64,000 nucleotides of DNA from Bacillota bacterium (GCA_023445445.1 JAEXLD010000022.1:1-64000); one strand, 5' to 3'; counted from the first letter of the stretch, positions 1-8,240 are shown. Notes: generated by a model from the letters alone, not told the origin. Translations and numbers: made by a program.

Positions 1-596
1 GCCTTAACCATTGCTGGACCACCTGTAGCTAATATTATATCTGATTCTCTCATAACGTTTTGTGATAATTCAACTGATGGTTGATCTATCCATCCGATTA
101 TTCCTTCTGGAGCTCCTGCTTTAACTGCAGCTTCTAATACTATTCTAGCAGCTTCAATTGTAGCCTTCTTTGCTCTTGGATGTGGGGAAATTATAATTGC
201 ATTTCTAGTTTTTAAAGCTATTAAAGTTTTAAATATTGCTGTAGATGTTGGATTTGTTGTTGGAACAATTGCTGCGATAACTCCTATAGGTTCTGCAACT
301 TTTGTAATTCCATAAGTCTTATCTTCTTCTAAGACTCCACAAGTCTTCATATCTTTATATTGGTTATATATATATTCAGCTGCAAAATGGTTTTTTATAA
401 CTTTATCTTCTACTATACCCATCCCTGTTTCTGCAACTGCCATTTTTGCTAATTTAATTCTATTATCATTTGCTGCTATTGCTGCTTGTCTAAAAATTTC
501 ATCAACTTGTTCTTGAGTATAAGTTGCAAAAATTCTTTGAGCCTCTCTTAATTGATTAATTCTTTGAGTTAATTCTTGTGCATTTGTTACAACCAT
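1..596 (-). CDS. adhE: Aldehyde-alcohol dehydrogenase AdhE, N-terminal part (runs off the window)
   Basis: These are the first 198 codons of bifunctional AdhE, which reduces acetyl-CoA to acetaldehyde and then ethanol while reoxidising NADH in the cytoplasm. The visible part is the start of the CoA-acylating aldehyde dehydrogenase half. It begins MVVTNAQELTQRINQLREAQ and contains the family segments VAEPIGVIAAIVPTTNPT and KTRNAIIISPHPRAK. The catalytic Cys and the iron-dependent alcohol dehydrogenase half lie beyond base 1. The ATG at 594-596 follows an AGGAGG-type ribosome binding site at about 602-608. The gene has its own consensus promoter and a possible Rex operator, which fits NADH-responsive fermentation control. 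The family assignment is firm. Confidence 0.95.
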   Translation of the reverse strand, partial: MVVTNAQELTQRINQLREAQRIFATYTQEQVDEIFRQAAIAANDNRIKLAKMAVAETGMGIVEDKVIKNHFAAEYIYNQYKDMKTCGVLEEDKTYGITKVAEPIGVIAAIVPTTNPTSTAIFKTLIALKTRNAIIISPHPRAKKATIEAARIVLEAAVKAGAPEGIIGWIDQPSVELSQNVMRESDIILATGGPAMVK

Positions 597-640
597 TTTA
601 TATCCTCCTAAATGATAAGATTTATCTTTCTTTAAAATAA

Positions 641-677
641 TTTGTTATCTTACAAAATTTGTTTAACTTAACCACAA
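641..677 (-). promoter_or_regulatory. adhE: Possible Rex operator(s) in the adhE leader
   Basis: On the minus strand TTGTGGTTAAGTTAAACAA (659-677) is an imperfect inverted repeat close to the clostridial Rex consensus TTGTTAAN4TTAACAA. It starts just downstream of the -10 box of the adhE promoter, where a repressor would block transcription. A second weaker repeat, TTTGT-N6-ACAAA, lies at 641-656. adhE is a classical Rex target, so the role is plausible but inferred. Confidence 0.45.
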
Positions 678-681
678 TCTT

Positions 682-710
682 ATTGTATTTCATTGTTTAT
701 TTTTTGTCAA
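682..710 (-). promoter_or_regulatory. adhE: Sigma-A promoter of adhE
   Basis: Minus-strand -35 TTGACA (705-710), a 17-nt spacer and -10 TACAAT (682-687) match the vegetative consensus almost perfectly. Transcription would start near 675, leaving a leader of about 80 nt. Confidence 0.75.
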
Positions 711-1011
711 TCTTTTTCGTTAAATTTTTATCATATTTTTTCTACTTTTTTCTTTTTCTTTAGTAACCTAAAAAATAAGTTGAATTTTGGCTATATTTTT
801 ATATTATTTTTTTGTTTTATTTAATTTTCTTTTATTTTTTTAATTTTTCTTAATTATTTGATTATTTTGAAAATACACTGATTTTGTATTGTGGTTATAA
901 ATTTATCTTTTTATATTATTTATTGTTATTTATATAACAAAGTTTCAATAAATATATTTTTATTTACTATTACTTTTCCATTAATTTTATAAAATATACA
1001 TAAAAAGAAAA
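711..1011. other. AT-rich intergenic stretch without recognised features
   Basis: About 300 bases of extremely A+T-rich DNA lie between the adhE promoter and the terminator of the ABC operon. I see no coding frame, riboswitch-like structure or repeat in it. Confidence 0.6.
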
Positions 1012-1033
1012 AGAGACTGTATAAACAGTCTCT
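1012..1033 (-). terminator. Rho-independent terminator of the ABC importer operon
   Basis: A perfect 9-bp stem AGAGACTGT/ACAGTCTCT with a 4-nt loop is followed on the minus strand by TTTTTCTTTTT. It lies 17 bases after the stop of the ATPase gene. Confidence 0.9.
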
Positions 1034-1049
1034 AAACAAAAATTCACTT

Positions 1050-1844
1050 TTATGCTAATAAACTTCTATCACTTAAATCATCATTAATATTAGCATCCTT
1101 AAATAAATTCATTAATTTTTCAGTTGTTAATTCCTCCTTTTCCTTTCCTTTAACATCTATAAGGATTTTACCTCTATGCATCATTATTAATCTATTTCCT
1201 GTTTTTATTGCTTGCTTTAAATTATGAGTTACCATCATAGTTGTAATGTTAGTTTCTTTTACAATCCTATCAGTAATTCCCATTATTTTTAATGAAGTTT
1301 TGGGATCTAAAGCAGCTGTATGCTCATCTAATAATAACAATTTAGGTTTAGACATAACTGCAATCAACATACTTAATGCTTGCCTCTGTCCTCCTGACAA
1401 TAAATTTACCTTATTATACAACTTATCTTCAAGGCCTAAATCTAATTCCTTCAAAAGTTTTTCATAATATGGAATCCTTTTTTTATTTATACCAAGAGAT
1501 AATCCAAATTTCTTTCCTTTATTATCTGCCAGTGATAAATTTTCTAATAATGTCATATTAGGAGCAACACCTAATGATGGGTCTTGAAATACTCTTCCTA
1601 TGACTTCTGATCTTTTATATTCATCTTTATTAGAAACATCTTCTCCATTTATTTCAATTATCCCATCATCACACTGAATATTGCCTGAAATAATATTTAA
1701 TAAAGTTGATTTTCCAGCCCCATTAGATCCTATTATACTAATAAAGTCTCCCTTATTAACCTCTAAAGAAAAATTTGAAAATACCTTATTTTCATTTATA
1801 GTATTTTCATTAAAGACTTTGTGCAATGCTTGAATCTTTAGCAT
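1050..1844 (-). CDS. ABC importer ATP-binding protein (COG1101; tryptophan/tyrosine-type system)
   Basis: Cytoplasmic ATPase of an importer. It has Walker A GSNGAGKST (residues 39-47), signature LSGGQ (about 149-153), Walker B LLLLDEH with the family's DEH in place of DEP/DES, and a switch His in VTHN. I choose the ATG at 1844 because GGAAGGCGG lies 6 nt upstream; an in-frame ATG at 1865 has no ribosome binding site of its own. The gene overlaps the end of the permease gene by 35 bases, so translation is probably coupled. Relatives include the TrpXYZ-type system of streptococci and a clostridial tyrosine importer. The substrate is inferred from that kinship only. Confidence 0.88.
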   Translation of the reverse strand: MLKIQALHKVFNENTINENKVFSNFSLEVNKGDFISIIGSNGAGKSTLLNIISGNIQCDDGIIEINGEDVSNKDEYKRSEVIGRVFQDPSLGVAPNMTLLENLSLADNKGKKFGLSLGINKKRIPYYEKLLKELDLGLEDKLYNKVNLLSGGQRQALSMLIAVMSKPKLLLLDEHTAALDPKTSLKIMGITDRIVKETNITTMMVTHNLKQAIKTGNRLIMMHRGKILIDVKGKEKEELTTEKLMNLFKDANINDDLSDRSLLA

Positions 1845-2730
1845 TAACATCACCGCCTTCCTCATTTTTTACATAACTTTGAACTTTCCTTTTTTTTCTT
1901 TTTAATTTAAATACTCCAGAATTTAAACTTAAGGCGATTATAACAATAACTGCTGTCATAAGTTTTAAATAATTTGGATTCAATCCAAATTTCAATGCCA
2001 TTGCTATAGCAAGTTTATATATTATGGCTCCAAATATTGAAAGTGTAGTATATTTAATAAAAGTAACTTTTTTAAAAATAGAAGCTCCTATTATAACTGC
2101 AGCTAATCCCATAACAACTACTCCACTTCCCATACTTGCGTCCGAAAAGCCTTGATATTGAGCAGTTAAAGCTCCACTTAAAGCAACTAAACCATTGCTT
2201 ATCATTAATCCTAATATCTTTATATTATTTTTATTTATTCCTAATGAAGTAACTAATTGTTCATTATCTCCAACTGCAATTAGTAAATTGCCAAGCTTTG
2301 TTTTTAAAAAATAATCAAAAGCTAACTTTACTAATAAAGTAATTAATATAATAGTAATTATATTATATTTTCCAGTAAATACACTTTTAGTATTAAATAA
2401 TGGAATGTTTGATTGTCCCATAACCATGAGGTTAATTGAATATAAACCTATCATTACTAATATCCCTGACATTAAATTAGTGATTTTAAATTTTACATGT
2501 AAAAGTGCAGTTACTAACCCAGCTATAGCTCCTCCTATAGTTGCCACTAATACTGCTAACCAAGGATTTACATCTTTAACTAATAAAGCTGCACATATGG
2601 CTGCACCTAATGGAAAAGTTCCATCTACTGAAAGATCAGGGAAATCTAAAATTTTATAAGTTATATAGACTCCTATAGCCACTATTCCAAAAAGTAATCC
2701 TTGTTCTAGTACATTAATTATTAAATCCAC
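1810..2730 (-). CDS. ABC importer permease (COG4120)
   Basis: Integral membrane permease of 306 residues with about eight hydrophobic segments, of the branched-chain-amino-acid-like permease superfamily. It ends in a short basic cytoplasmic tail rich in KRKKRK. The start is GTG at 2730 with GGGGGTG upstream, and it shares one base with the stop of the binding-protein gene. It forms an operon with the lipoprotein upstream and the ATPase downstream, the usual order for COG2984-COG4120-COG1101 systems. Aromatic amino acids are the likeliest cargo by family, but no T-box leader precedes the operon. Confidence 0.88.
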   Translation of the reverse strand: MDLIINVLEQGLLFGIVAIGVYITYKILDFPDLSVDGTFPLGAAICAALLVKDVNPWLAVLVATIGGAIAGLVTALLHVKFKITNLMSGILVMIGLYSINLMVMGQSNIPLFNTKSVFTGKYNIITIILITLLVKLAFDYFLKTKLGNLLIAVGDNEQLVTSLGINKNNIKILGLMISNGLVALSGALTAQYQGFSDASMGSGVVVMGLAAVIIGASIFKKVTFIKYTTLSIFGAIIYKLAIAMALKFGLNPNYLKLMTAVIVIIALSLNSGVFKLKRKKRKVQSYVKNEEGGDVNAKDSSIAQSL

Positions 2731-3734
2731 TAGTTAACACCCCCAGTTATACTTTTAGAATTTTCTTTAAGTTCGCTTGGGATACTAATATTTAATTTAT
2801 TAGCTACATCTGTATTTATTACAACAGTCATATCACTTAATGTAGTAATTTCTATTTCTGAGGGTTTTTTACCTTCTAAAACCTCAGCTGCTTTATAACC
2901 AGTTTCTTTTCCCAGTTTAAAATAATCTATTCCAATTGAGCATAAACCACCTTTAGATACAACAGCTTCTTCAGCTCCTAAAATAGGTTTATTATTATTA
3001 ATAGCAATTTGTCCAACTAAATCATAAGCTGATGCTACAGTATTATCTGTTGGTGTATATAATGCATCAATATCTTTAATGACAGCATTTAAATTTTGAT
3101 TTATTTCATTTACGTTTGTAACTCCGATTTCCTTAATCTTTATATTTAATTTACTTGCTTCATTTTTTAAAGCTTCTACTTGTACTACTGAATTTGATTC
3201 AGAAGTATTATATATTACCCCTAAAGTCTTAACGTCAGGTTTAAGCTTAAGCAATAAATCAAGTTGTTTATCAACAGGAACCATATCTGAAACTCCAGTT
3301 AAATTAGTTTCAGAATTTTTCCAATCCTTTGCTATACCAGCTGCAACTGGATCAGTAACAGCAGTAAAAACTGTTGGTATTTCTTTTGTTGCATTATATA
3401 CTGCTTGTGCTGAAGGCGTTGCAATAGCTAAAATCAAATCTTTTTTCTCTGAAGTAAATTTTTGTGCTATTGTTTGAGAAGTAGGGTTGTCTCCTTGAGC
3501 ATTTTGATAATCAAAAGTTATATTTTTACCTTCTTCATATCCTTTTTCTTTTAATCCTTCAATAAAACCTTCCCTTGCTGAATCTAATGCTGGATGCTGT
3601 ACCAATTGATTAATTCCTATATTATATGTCTTCCCTTCACTTAAAGACTCCTTTGAATCTTCTTTGCATCCAACAAAGGCACTAGCTACAATTAAAGCTA
3701 ATAACCCCATTGCAACTTTCTTTTTTCCTACCAT
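2730..3734 (-). CDS. ABC importer substrate-binding lipoprotein (COG2984, TrpX-like)
   Basis: A 334-residue extracellular binding protein. A short basic N-terminus (MVGKKKVAM) and a hydrophobic stretch end in the lipobox FVGC, with Cys23 as the lipidation site. The mature part is the two-lobed periplasmic-binding fold seen in tryptophan and tyrosine uptake systems. I place the start at the ATG at 3734 because AGGAGG (3744-3749) lies 9 nt upstream. An ATG at 3743 abuts the ribosome binding site, and a further start at 3764 has no site at all. It is the first gene of the importer operon and the stoichiometrically major component in such systems. Confidence 0.88.
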   Translation of the reverse strand: MVGKKKVAMGLLALIVASAFVGCKEDSKESLSEGKTYNIGINQLVQHPALDSAREGFIEGLKEKGYEEGKNITFDYQNAQGDNPTSQTIAQKFTSEKKDLILAIATPSAQAVYNATKEIPTVFTAVTDPVAAGIAKDWKNSETNLTGVSDMVPVDKQLDLLLKLKPDVKTLGVIYNTSESNSVVQVEALKNEASKLNIKIKEIGVTNVNEINQNLNAVIKDIDALYTPTDNTVASAYDLVGQIAINNNKPILGAEEAVVSKGGLCSIGIDYFKLGKETGYKAAEVLEGKKPSEIEITTLSDMTVVINTDVANKLNISIPSELKENSKSITGGVN

Positions 3735-3887
3735 CTTTACCATCCTCCTAATATAAGTAAACAATTTTAGTTTTAATAAAATCTTAATTCCTACAATTCT
3801 ACATTCCTAATTTACTATAAATATTATATAAAATATAATATTTTGCTATTATTTTTAAGATTTTATTATCACTTTTATATTTATCAT

Positions 3888-3916
3888 ATAATATCATAAT
3901 TAGTTTTTTTTGTAAA
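3888..3916 (-). promoter_or_regulatory. Likely sigma-A promoter of the ABC importer operon
   Basis: Minus-strand -35 TTTACA (3911-3916), 17-nt spacer and -10 TATTAT (3888-3893). The leader would be about 145 nt. No T-box, riboswitch or operator was recognised in it. Confidence 0.5.
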
Positions 3917-3950
3917 TATATAAAATAGCTTAATAAATGTTTCCTTAAAT

Positions 3951-3973
3951 AAAAAAAGACACCAAAGTGCCTT
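3951..3973 (-). terminator. Terminator of the MarR-HutP transcript
   Basis: Minus-strand stem AGGCAC/GTGTCT (one G-T pair) with loop TTTG is followed by seven T. It sits about 20 bases after the stop of the HutP-family gene. Confidence 0.8.
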
Positions 3974-3994
3974 CTATTATTGTTTATCTTAATT

Positions 3995-4408
3995 TTAATT
4001 AGGAATTGCCCTATGACCTAATCCTATAACAACTTCATCTAAATGCAAAAGTCCAACACTTAAAAATATGCATACACTTAAATGTTCACCATGCTTTGCA
4101 ATTCCTATCTTTCCTCCTACATTTTGACCACTAGCTCTATTCCATACTTGCATTAAAGCATCTCTAGTTGCTCCTATTACTCCACCTTCATGCAAATGCT
4201 CTTCTCTTATAAGACCATTTCTTTTAGATGCTACTAAAGCTCTCTCTAATATTTTAGAAGTTGAATCGTTTATATTGCCGCCTATATTAACTGCTGTAAC
4301 ATATATGCCTTTTTTCTTAAGCTCAATTTTAAGCTCCTCTTCTTCTTCCCTAGATGAAATAGCCATTCTCGTTGCATATTTTGCAACTTCTAAGCTTGTA
4401 TTCGCCAT
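3995..4408 (-). CDS. HutP-family RNA-binding regulator
   Basis: 137 residues resembling HutP, the RNA-binding antiterminator that in Bacillus subtilis binds the hut leader with L-histidine and Mg2+. The match is clearest in the middle, where ILERALVASKRNGLI and a following ATRDALMQ block correspond to the HutP helices, and in a GL-H-rich end. The B. subtilis metal-ligand histidines do not line up exactly. Here His occurs in EEHLHEGG, LLHLDE and GLGHR. No histidine-utilisation gene is nearby. The gene lies 30 bases after the MarR gene and probably shares its transcript. GGGAGG precedes the ATG. The RNA target is unknown. Confidence 0.8.
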   Translation of the reverse strand: MANTSLEVAKYATRMAISSREEEEELKIELKKKGIYVTAVNIGGNINDSTSKILERALVASKRNGLIREEHLHEGGVIGATRDALMQVWNRASGQNVGGKIGIAKHGEHLSVCIFLSVGLLHLDEVVIGLGHRAIPN

Positions 4409-4438
4409 AATATCCTCCCGTACTTCTAACTGTATTTA

Positions 4439-4891
4439 CTATTTTATAGATTCACATTTTTCTTTAAAGTAATTATTTAATTTTCCTAAGGCCCCTATCA
4501 AAACTTCTTTTTCATCTTCAGAAAGATCATCAAGCATGGTTGATACCATCTCATTATGAAATCTTTCATGTAATCTATGAGCTACCTTTCCTTTTCTAGT
4601 TAATTCCACAAGAACTACTCTTCTATCTTCTTCTATTCTACTTCTTTCAACATATTCCTTTTTTATAAGTCTATTAATTGATGTAGTTAGTGTTCCTACT
4701 GTTATACCTAGATCTTGTGCTACTTCACTCATCATTCTTTTTTCTTTTCTTCCAATTGCTTCGATAGTATGCATTTCTCTTACTGATAAATCTGAAAAAT
4801 GTCCACTTTTTAAAGTTTTTTCTTCTATTTGAAGTATTTCATTAAATATTTTCACTAAAAGTTCATTAACTACACTTATGTCTTTTTTCAT
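4439..4891 (-). CDS. MarR-family transcriptional regulator, FabT-like
   Basis: A 150-residue winged-helix repressor. The LSVREMHTIEAIG segment, the HTH (MSEVAQDLGITVGTLTTSINRL) and the wing (RSRIEEDRRVVLVELT) resemble FabT, which represses fatty-acid synthesis genes in streptococci when bound to acyl-ACP. No fatty-acid gene is in the window, so the regulon is inferred from similarity. A FabT-type palindrome lies about 100 bp upstream and suggests autoregulation. The HutP-family gene follows closely in the same direction. The ATG at 4891 lies after GGATGGG. Confidence 0.85.
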   Translation of the reverse strand: MKKDISVVNELLVKIFNEILQIEEKTLKSGHFSDLSVREMHTIEAIGRKEKRMMSEVAQDLGITVGTLTTSINRLIKKEYVERSRIEEDRRVVLVELTRKGKVAHRLHERFHNEMVSTMLDDLSEDEKEVLIGALGKLNNYFKEKCESIK

Positions 4892-4989
4892 AATGAATTA
4901 TCCCATCCTTTTTTCAATTGTTACTTAATTAAATAATAATCTAAAGTACATAAAAATTCAATGAAATATACTATTTATCTAAAAAATAT

Positions 4990-5002
4990 TTTGATAATCA
5001 AA
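4990..5002. promoter_or_regulatory. FabT-type operator upstream of the MarR gene
   Basis: TTTGATAATCAAA is a palindrome with the TTTGAN3TCAAA architecture of streptococcal FabT boxes. On the minus strand it overlaps a possible -35 (TTGATT, 17 nt before ATAAAT), which suits autorepression of the MarR gene. Confidence 0.5.
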
Positions 5003-5011
5003 TATTTTATT

Positions 5012-5719
5012 TTAATAATTACTTTTATTAATTTTCTTCAACTTTAACTTGTCTTTTATTTCTCCTAATAACTCTTCAATTTTAATTTCTTTTGGTTTTA
5101 TTATTGTATAAACTGCATATACCTTATTTTCATTATTATCGCAATAATTATACTCTATTTTTTTAATCTTAATTTTCTTTTTTTCTAGTAGCTCTTCTAT
5201 TTCTCTTTCCATTTCTGTTTCTTTATTATACTCTACTTCAAACTTTACAAATTTATTTTTAAAGATAAATTTATTTTCGATTCTTTTTAAGAATACTAAA
5301 GTAATAAAAATTATAATAGTAGAAAAGAAACTGATATAATATCCTCCCATTCCTATTGCTAATCCTAAACATGCAACTACCCATAAAGTAGCTGCAGTAG
5401 TTAATCCTTTAATATTACCTCTATTATGAATTATTGCTCCTGCTCCTATAAACCCAACTCCTGTAATTACTTGAGCTCCAAGCCTACCATAATCAATTTT
5501 TATAACTTCATATAACTTCTCATTAGCTGTTACCATAGCTATAGCTTGATTTCCTATTTCTATTTGTAGTAAAGAAACAATAGTTGCTCCTAAACAAACT
5601 AAAATATGAGTTCTAAAACCTGCTGCCCTATTTTTAAGCTCTCTTTCGTATCCTATTAATCCCCCTATTATTAATGCCATTAATATTCTTATTATTATAT
5701 CCTTTATAGTAAGTTCCAT
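5012..5719 (-). CDS. MgtC/SapB family membrane protein
   Basis: 235 residues. The N-terminal half is the MgtC domain, with the conserved segments GGLIGYERELKNRAAGFRTH, TGVGFIGAGAI and GLTTAATLWVVACLGLAIG and four or five membrane segments. The C-terminal 80 residues are a soluble, Lys/Glu-rich ACT-like domain. MgtC proteins are linked to growth in low magnesium and modulation of membrane ATPase function; their exact biochemistry is unsettled. AGGAG lies 5 nt before the ATG. It appears monocistronic, ending before the FabT-like box. Confidence 0.9.
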   Translation of the reverse strand: MELTIKDIIIRILMALIIGGLIGYERELKNRAAGFRTHILVCLGATIVSLLQIEIGNQAIAMVTANEKLYEVIKIDYGRLGAQVITGVGFIGAGAIIHNRGNIKGLTTAATLWVVACLGLAIGMGGYYISFFSTIIIFITLVFLKRIENKFIFKNKFVKFEVEYNKETEMEREIEELLEKKKIKIKKIEYNYCDNNENKVYAVYTIIKPKEIKIEELLGEIKDKLKLKKINKSNY

Positions 5720-5828
5720 AGTATCTCCTTTTTTATCACTTAATTTTTACAATATGAATCATTACTAAATAAATTGATTAAAATAAAAAAATATAACACC
5801 TACCTATTAATATTTTTCAAATAAATTA

Positions 5829-5848
5829 GAGGCTGTTGTAACAGCCTC
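5829..5848 (-). terminator. Hairpin terminator after the small membrane protein gene
   Basis: GAGGCTGT/ACAGCCTC stem with a 4-nt loop. The minus-strand tail TAATTTATTT is U-rich but interrupted. Confidence 0.6.
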
Positions 5849-5884
5849 CATTTAAATAACACATCTAATAATTAATACTATAAC

Positions 5885-6289
5885 TTAAATCATTCCAATA
5901 GATAATATTGTTATTAATAATCCCATAATTAAAGCTAAATAATAAAAATTATATATATCATCTCTACTATATATTTTAATTTTATCTAGCTTCCCTTTAG
6001 GATATATAACTTCTATTTCATCTCCACATTCCAAATCACATTTGTTATCAAATATTGAAATTGCAATTTTAACAATCTTATCTTCATCCTGTACTTCAAT
6101 AATTGGATATATCTTTGCATTGTGTATTGTATTGTATTCAAATCCAGGTATTGAATAAGTATAGGCATCAAAGCCTATAACTTTAGCTTTTTTAACCACG
6201 AATGCCTTATTTAATATTGTTCTTTTAATTAAAGTAATACTAGCAATAATACTTAATGTAATACCAATAACTGAAAATAACACTCCCAT
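5885..6289 (-). CDS. Small membrane protein with a DUF3592-like external domain
   Basis: 134 residues. One membrane segment at each end (VLFSVIGITLSIIASITL and YYLALIMGLLITILSIGMI) brackets a beta-rich central part carrying KAKVIGFDAY, YPIIEVQDEDK and GDEIEVIYPKG motifs. This layout is typical of DUF3592 proteins of unknown function. The ATG at 6289 is preferred because AGAGG lies about 7 nt upstream; an upstream TTG at 6322 has no ribosome binding site. It is a single gene with its own terminator. Confidence 0.65.
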   Translation of the reverse strand: MGVLFSVIGITLSIIASITLIKRTILNKAFVVKKAKVIGFDAYTYSIPGFEYNTIHNAKIYPIIEVQDEDKIVKIAISIFDNKCDLECGDEIEVIYPKGKLDKIKIYSRDDIYNFYYLALIMGLLITILSIGMI

Positions 6290-6571
6290 TTTCATCCCTC
6301 TAATCAAATTTATTTCTCTCAATAATATACTATGCTCAATATCATTAAAAGATATATTCTTAGTTAACTTTCGCAGTTTTATAGCAATTTGCTTACTTTT
6401 CTAGTATTATTTTTCATTTATTTTATCTTTTATAATAAATTATTAGTTTTTATTAAAGAATTTTATTACTTTTTAAAATTGAATTTTTCTTTTCTTTAGA
6501 CATTTATTTGGTTTACTATTTTATTCCAATGGTCTAATATTAAATTATAGTTATTAATAGGAGGTAATTCT

Positions 6572-6892
6572 ATGAATTATACTAAGGTTAAGTTTGAGAT
6601 ATATGTTCCATTAAGTCATGTTGAAAAATTAAGAGAGGCAATTAATAATACAGGTGCCTTAACTATTGGTAAATATGACAATTGTATTTCTATAACTGAA
6701 TTAACTGGTTATTTTAGACCTCTAAAATATTCACATCCCTACTTGGGTAAGGAAAATGAATTAAGTATGGAAAAAGAAGCAAAAATGGAATTTAGATGTC
6801 ATAAAGATTTAGCTATAGAAGTAATCAACGTAATAAAAGCTATCCATCCTTATGAAGAGCCTGTATATGACATAATACCTATTATAAATTAG
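6572..6892 (+). CDS. Stand-alone Nif3/YqfO insert-type (CutA-like) domain protein
   Basis: 106 residues with the signature HPYEEPVYDI near the C-terminus. This signature marks the ferredoxin-like domain inserted in YqfO/NIF3 proteins and related to CutA. Here it stands alone, with no flanking NIF3 metal-binding halves. Function is unknown; CutA-like trimers often bind metals or small ligands. AGGAGG sits 7 nt before the ATG. It is followed in the same direction by an FAD oxidoreductase. Confidence 0.8.
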   Translation: MNYTKVKFEIYVPLSHVEKLREAINNTGALTIGKYDNCISITELTGYFRPLKYSHPYLGKENELSMEKEAKMEFRCHKDLAIEVINVIKAIHPYEEPVYDIIPIIN

Positions 6893-6919
6893 TAATAGTA
6901 ATTTATAATGGTGTCAAAT

Positions 6920-6962
6920 CTCAAATATTAGAATATTTTATTTATAAATACTAATATTTGAG
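6920..6962 (+). promoter_or_regulatory. Inverted repeat overlapping the ribosome binding site of the FAD oxidoreductase
   Basis: A perfect 12-bp inverted repeat, CTCAAATATTAG (6920-6931) and CTAATATTTGAG (6951-6962). The right arm carries the GAG of the GAGGT ribosome binding site (6960-6964) for the ATG at 6972. It could hide the site in the mRNA or be a protein-binding site. No T-run follows, so it is not a simple terminator. Confidence 0.5.
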
Positions 6963-6971
6963 GTATTAACA

Positions 6972-8240
6972 ATGAAAGTTATTGTAATTGGTGGTGGCTT
7001 TGCTGGATGTCAAGCTGCAATACAAGCAAAGAAAATGAAGTCAGAAGTTCACCTTATTGAGAGAACAGATATGTTACTTGGGGTTGGAAATGTAGGTGGA
7101 ATCATGCGAAACAACGGAAGATTTACTGCTGCTGAAGAGCTATCTTATTTAGGGGCTAATGAAATAATTAATATAATGGATAGCTTATCTCTTCATAAAA
7201 ATGTAGATTTTACTGGACATAAACATGCAAGTTTAACAGATATAGGTATGGCAGAATCAAATATCAGAAAATATCTAATTTCCCTTGGTATTAATATTCA
7301 CTTTAAAAGTAGAGCTGTAAATGTATCCTTAGAAAATAACTCCATTACTAAAATAAAATTATCTAATGGAGATTATATTGAAGGAGATGTGTTTATAGAA
7401 ACCACAGGATCAACAGGACCTATGACAAATTGTAATAGATATGGTAACGGATGTTCAATGTGTATATTAAGGTGCCCTACTTTTGGTGGAAGAGAAAGCT
7501 TAAGTGCAAAGGCTGGTATAAGTGATATTATAGGACAACGAAGTAATGGTACCCCTGGTGCAATGAGTGGTTCCTGCGAATTACCTCGTGAGTCTTTATC
7601 TAAGGAATTGTTAGAAGAACTTACTACAAAAGGTATGGTAAGCATTCCTATACCTTCTGAAGATGTTAATTTGGATAAATTAAGTCAAAAAGTATGTCAA
7701 CAATATGCATTAAAAGAATTTGCTGAAAATGTAATTTTATTAGATACTGGTCATATAAAACTAATGACCTCTTACTACCCTATCGAAAAACTTCGTAAGA
7801 TTCCAGGACTTGAAAATGCTAGATATATAGATCCATTATCTGGTGGAGTTTCTAATTCCATTAGGTATCTAGCAGCAAGCCCTAGAGATAATACCATGAA
7901 AATTAAGGGATTAGATAATATGTTCTGCGCTGGTGAAAAATCAGGATTTTTTGTAGGTCATACTGAAGCTATGTCTACAGGAGCATTAGCAGGTTATAAC
8001 GCTGTAAAATATCTACTAGGCCAGCCACTTTTAGAATTACCTAGAGAACTTGCTATAGGAGATATTATTGCCTATGCAAATGAAGTTTTAGATATGGAAA
8101 ATGGTAAAATGCAAAGACATACTTTTTCAGGTGGAGAATACTTTGAAAGAATGAAAGAACTAAATCTTTACATTACAGATAAAGCTTCAATAGAAGATAA
8201 AATAAGTTCCTTATCTTTATTAGGAATATTTAATAAATAA
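6972..8240 (+). CDS. FAD-dependent oxidoreductase, GidA-related superfamily
   Basis: 422 residues. The N-terminal Rossmann motif GGGFAGCQAA (residues 7-16) followed by an acidic strand end (HLIER) binds FAD. The C-terminal segment MFCAGEKSGFFVGHTEAMSTG is the second FAD contact typical of GidA/TrmFO-like flavoproteins. The middle carries a Cys cluster, C-x6-C-x2-C-x3-C, in CNRYGNGCSMCILRC, which might hold an iron-sulfur centre or act in thiol chemistry. The substrate is unknown. GAGGT precedes the ATG, partly within an inverted repeat. It converges on rnfB, with a shared terminator between. Confidence 0.8.
   Translation: MKVIVIGGGFAGCQAAIQAKKMKSEVHLIERTDMLLGVGNVGGIMRNNGRFTAAEELSYLGANEIINIMDSLSLHKNVDFTGHKHASLTDIGMAESNIRKYLISLGINIHFKSRAVNVSLENNSITKIKLSNGDYIEGDVFIETTGSTGPMTNCNRYGNGCSMCILRCPTFGGRESLSAKAGISDIIGQRSNGTPGAMSGSCELPRESLSKELLEELTTKGMVSIPIPSEDVNLDKLSQKVCQQYALKEFAENVILLDTGHIKLMTSYYPIEKLRKIPGLENARYIDPLSGGVSNSIRYLAASPRDNTMKIKGLDNMFCAGEKSGFFVGHTEAMSTGALAGYNAVKYLLGQPLLELPRELAIGDIIAYANEVLDMENGKMQRHTFSGGEYFERMKELNLYITDKASIEDKISSLSLLGIFNK

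Noticed and set aside
3735..3994. T-box or riboswitch leader for the aromatic amino-acid-type ABC operon
   Set aside because: No T-box conserved sequence or specifier-loop-like structure is visible, and the space before the gene is only about 230 bases of plain A/T-rich DNA.
3995..4408. Lin0512-family assignment for the gene after MarR
   Set aside because: The helix pattern and C-terminal segment match HutP better, and the Lin0512 signature segments are missing.
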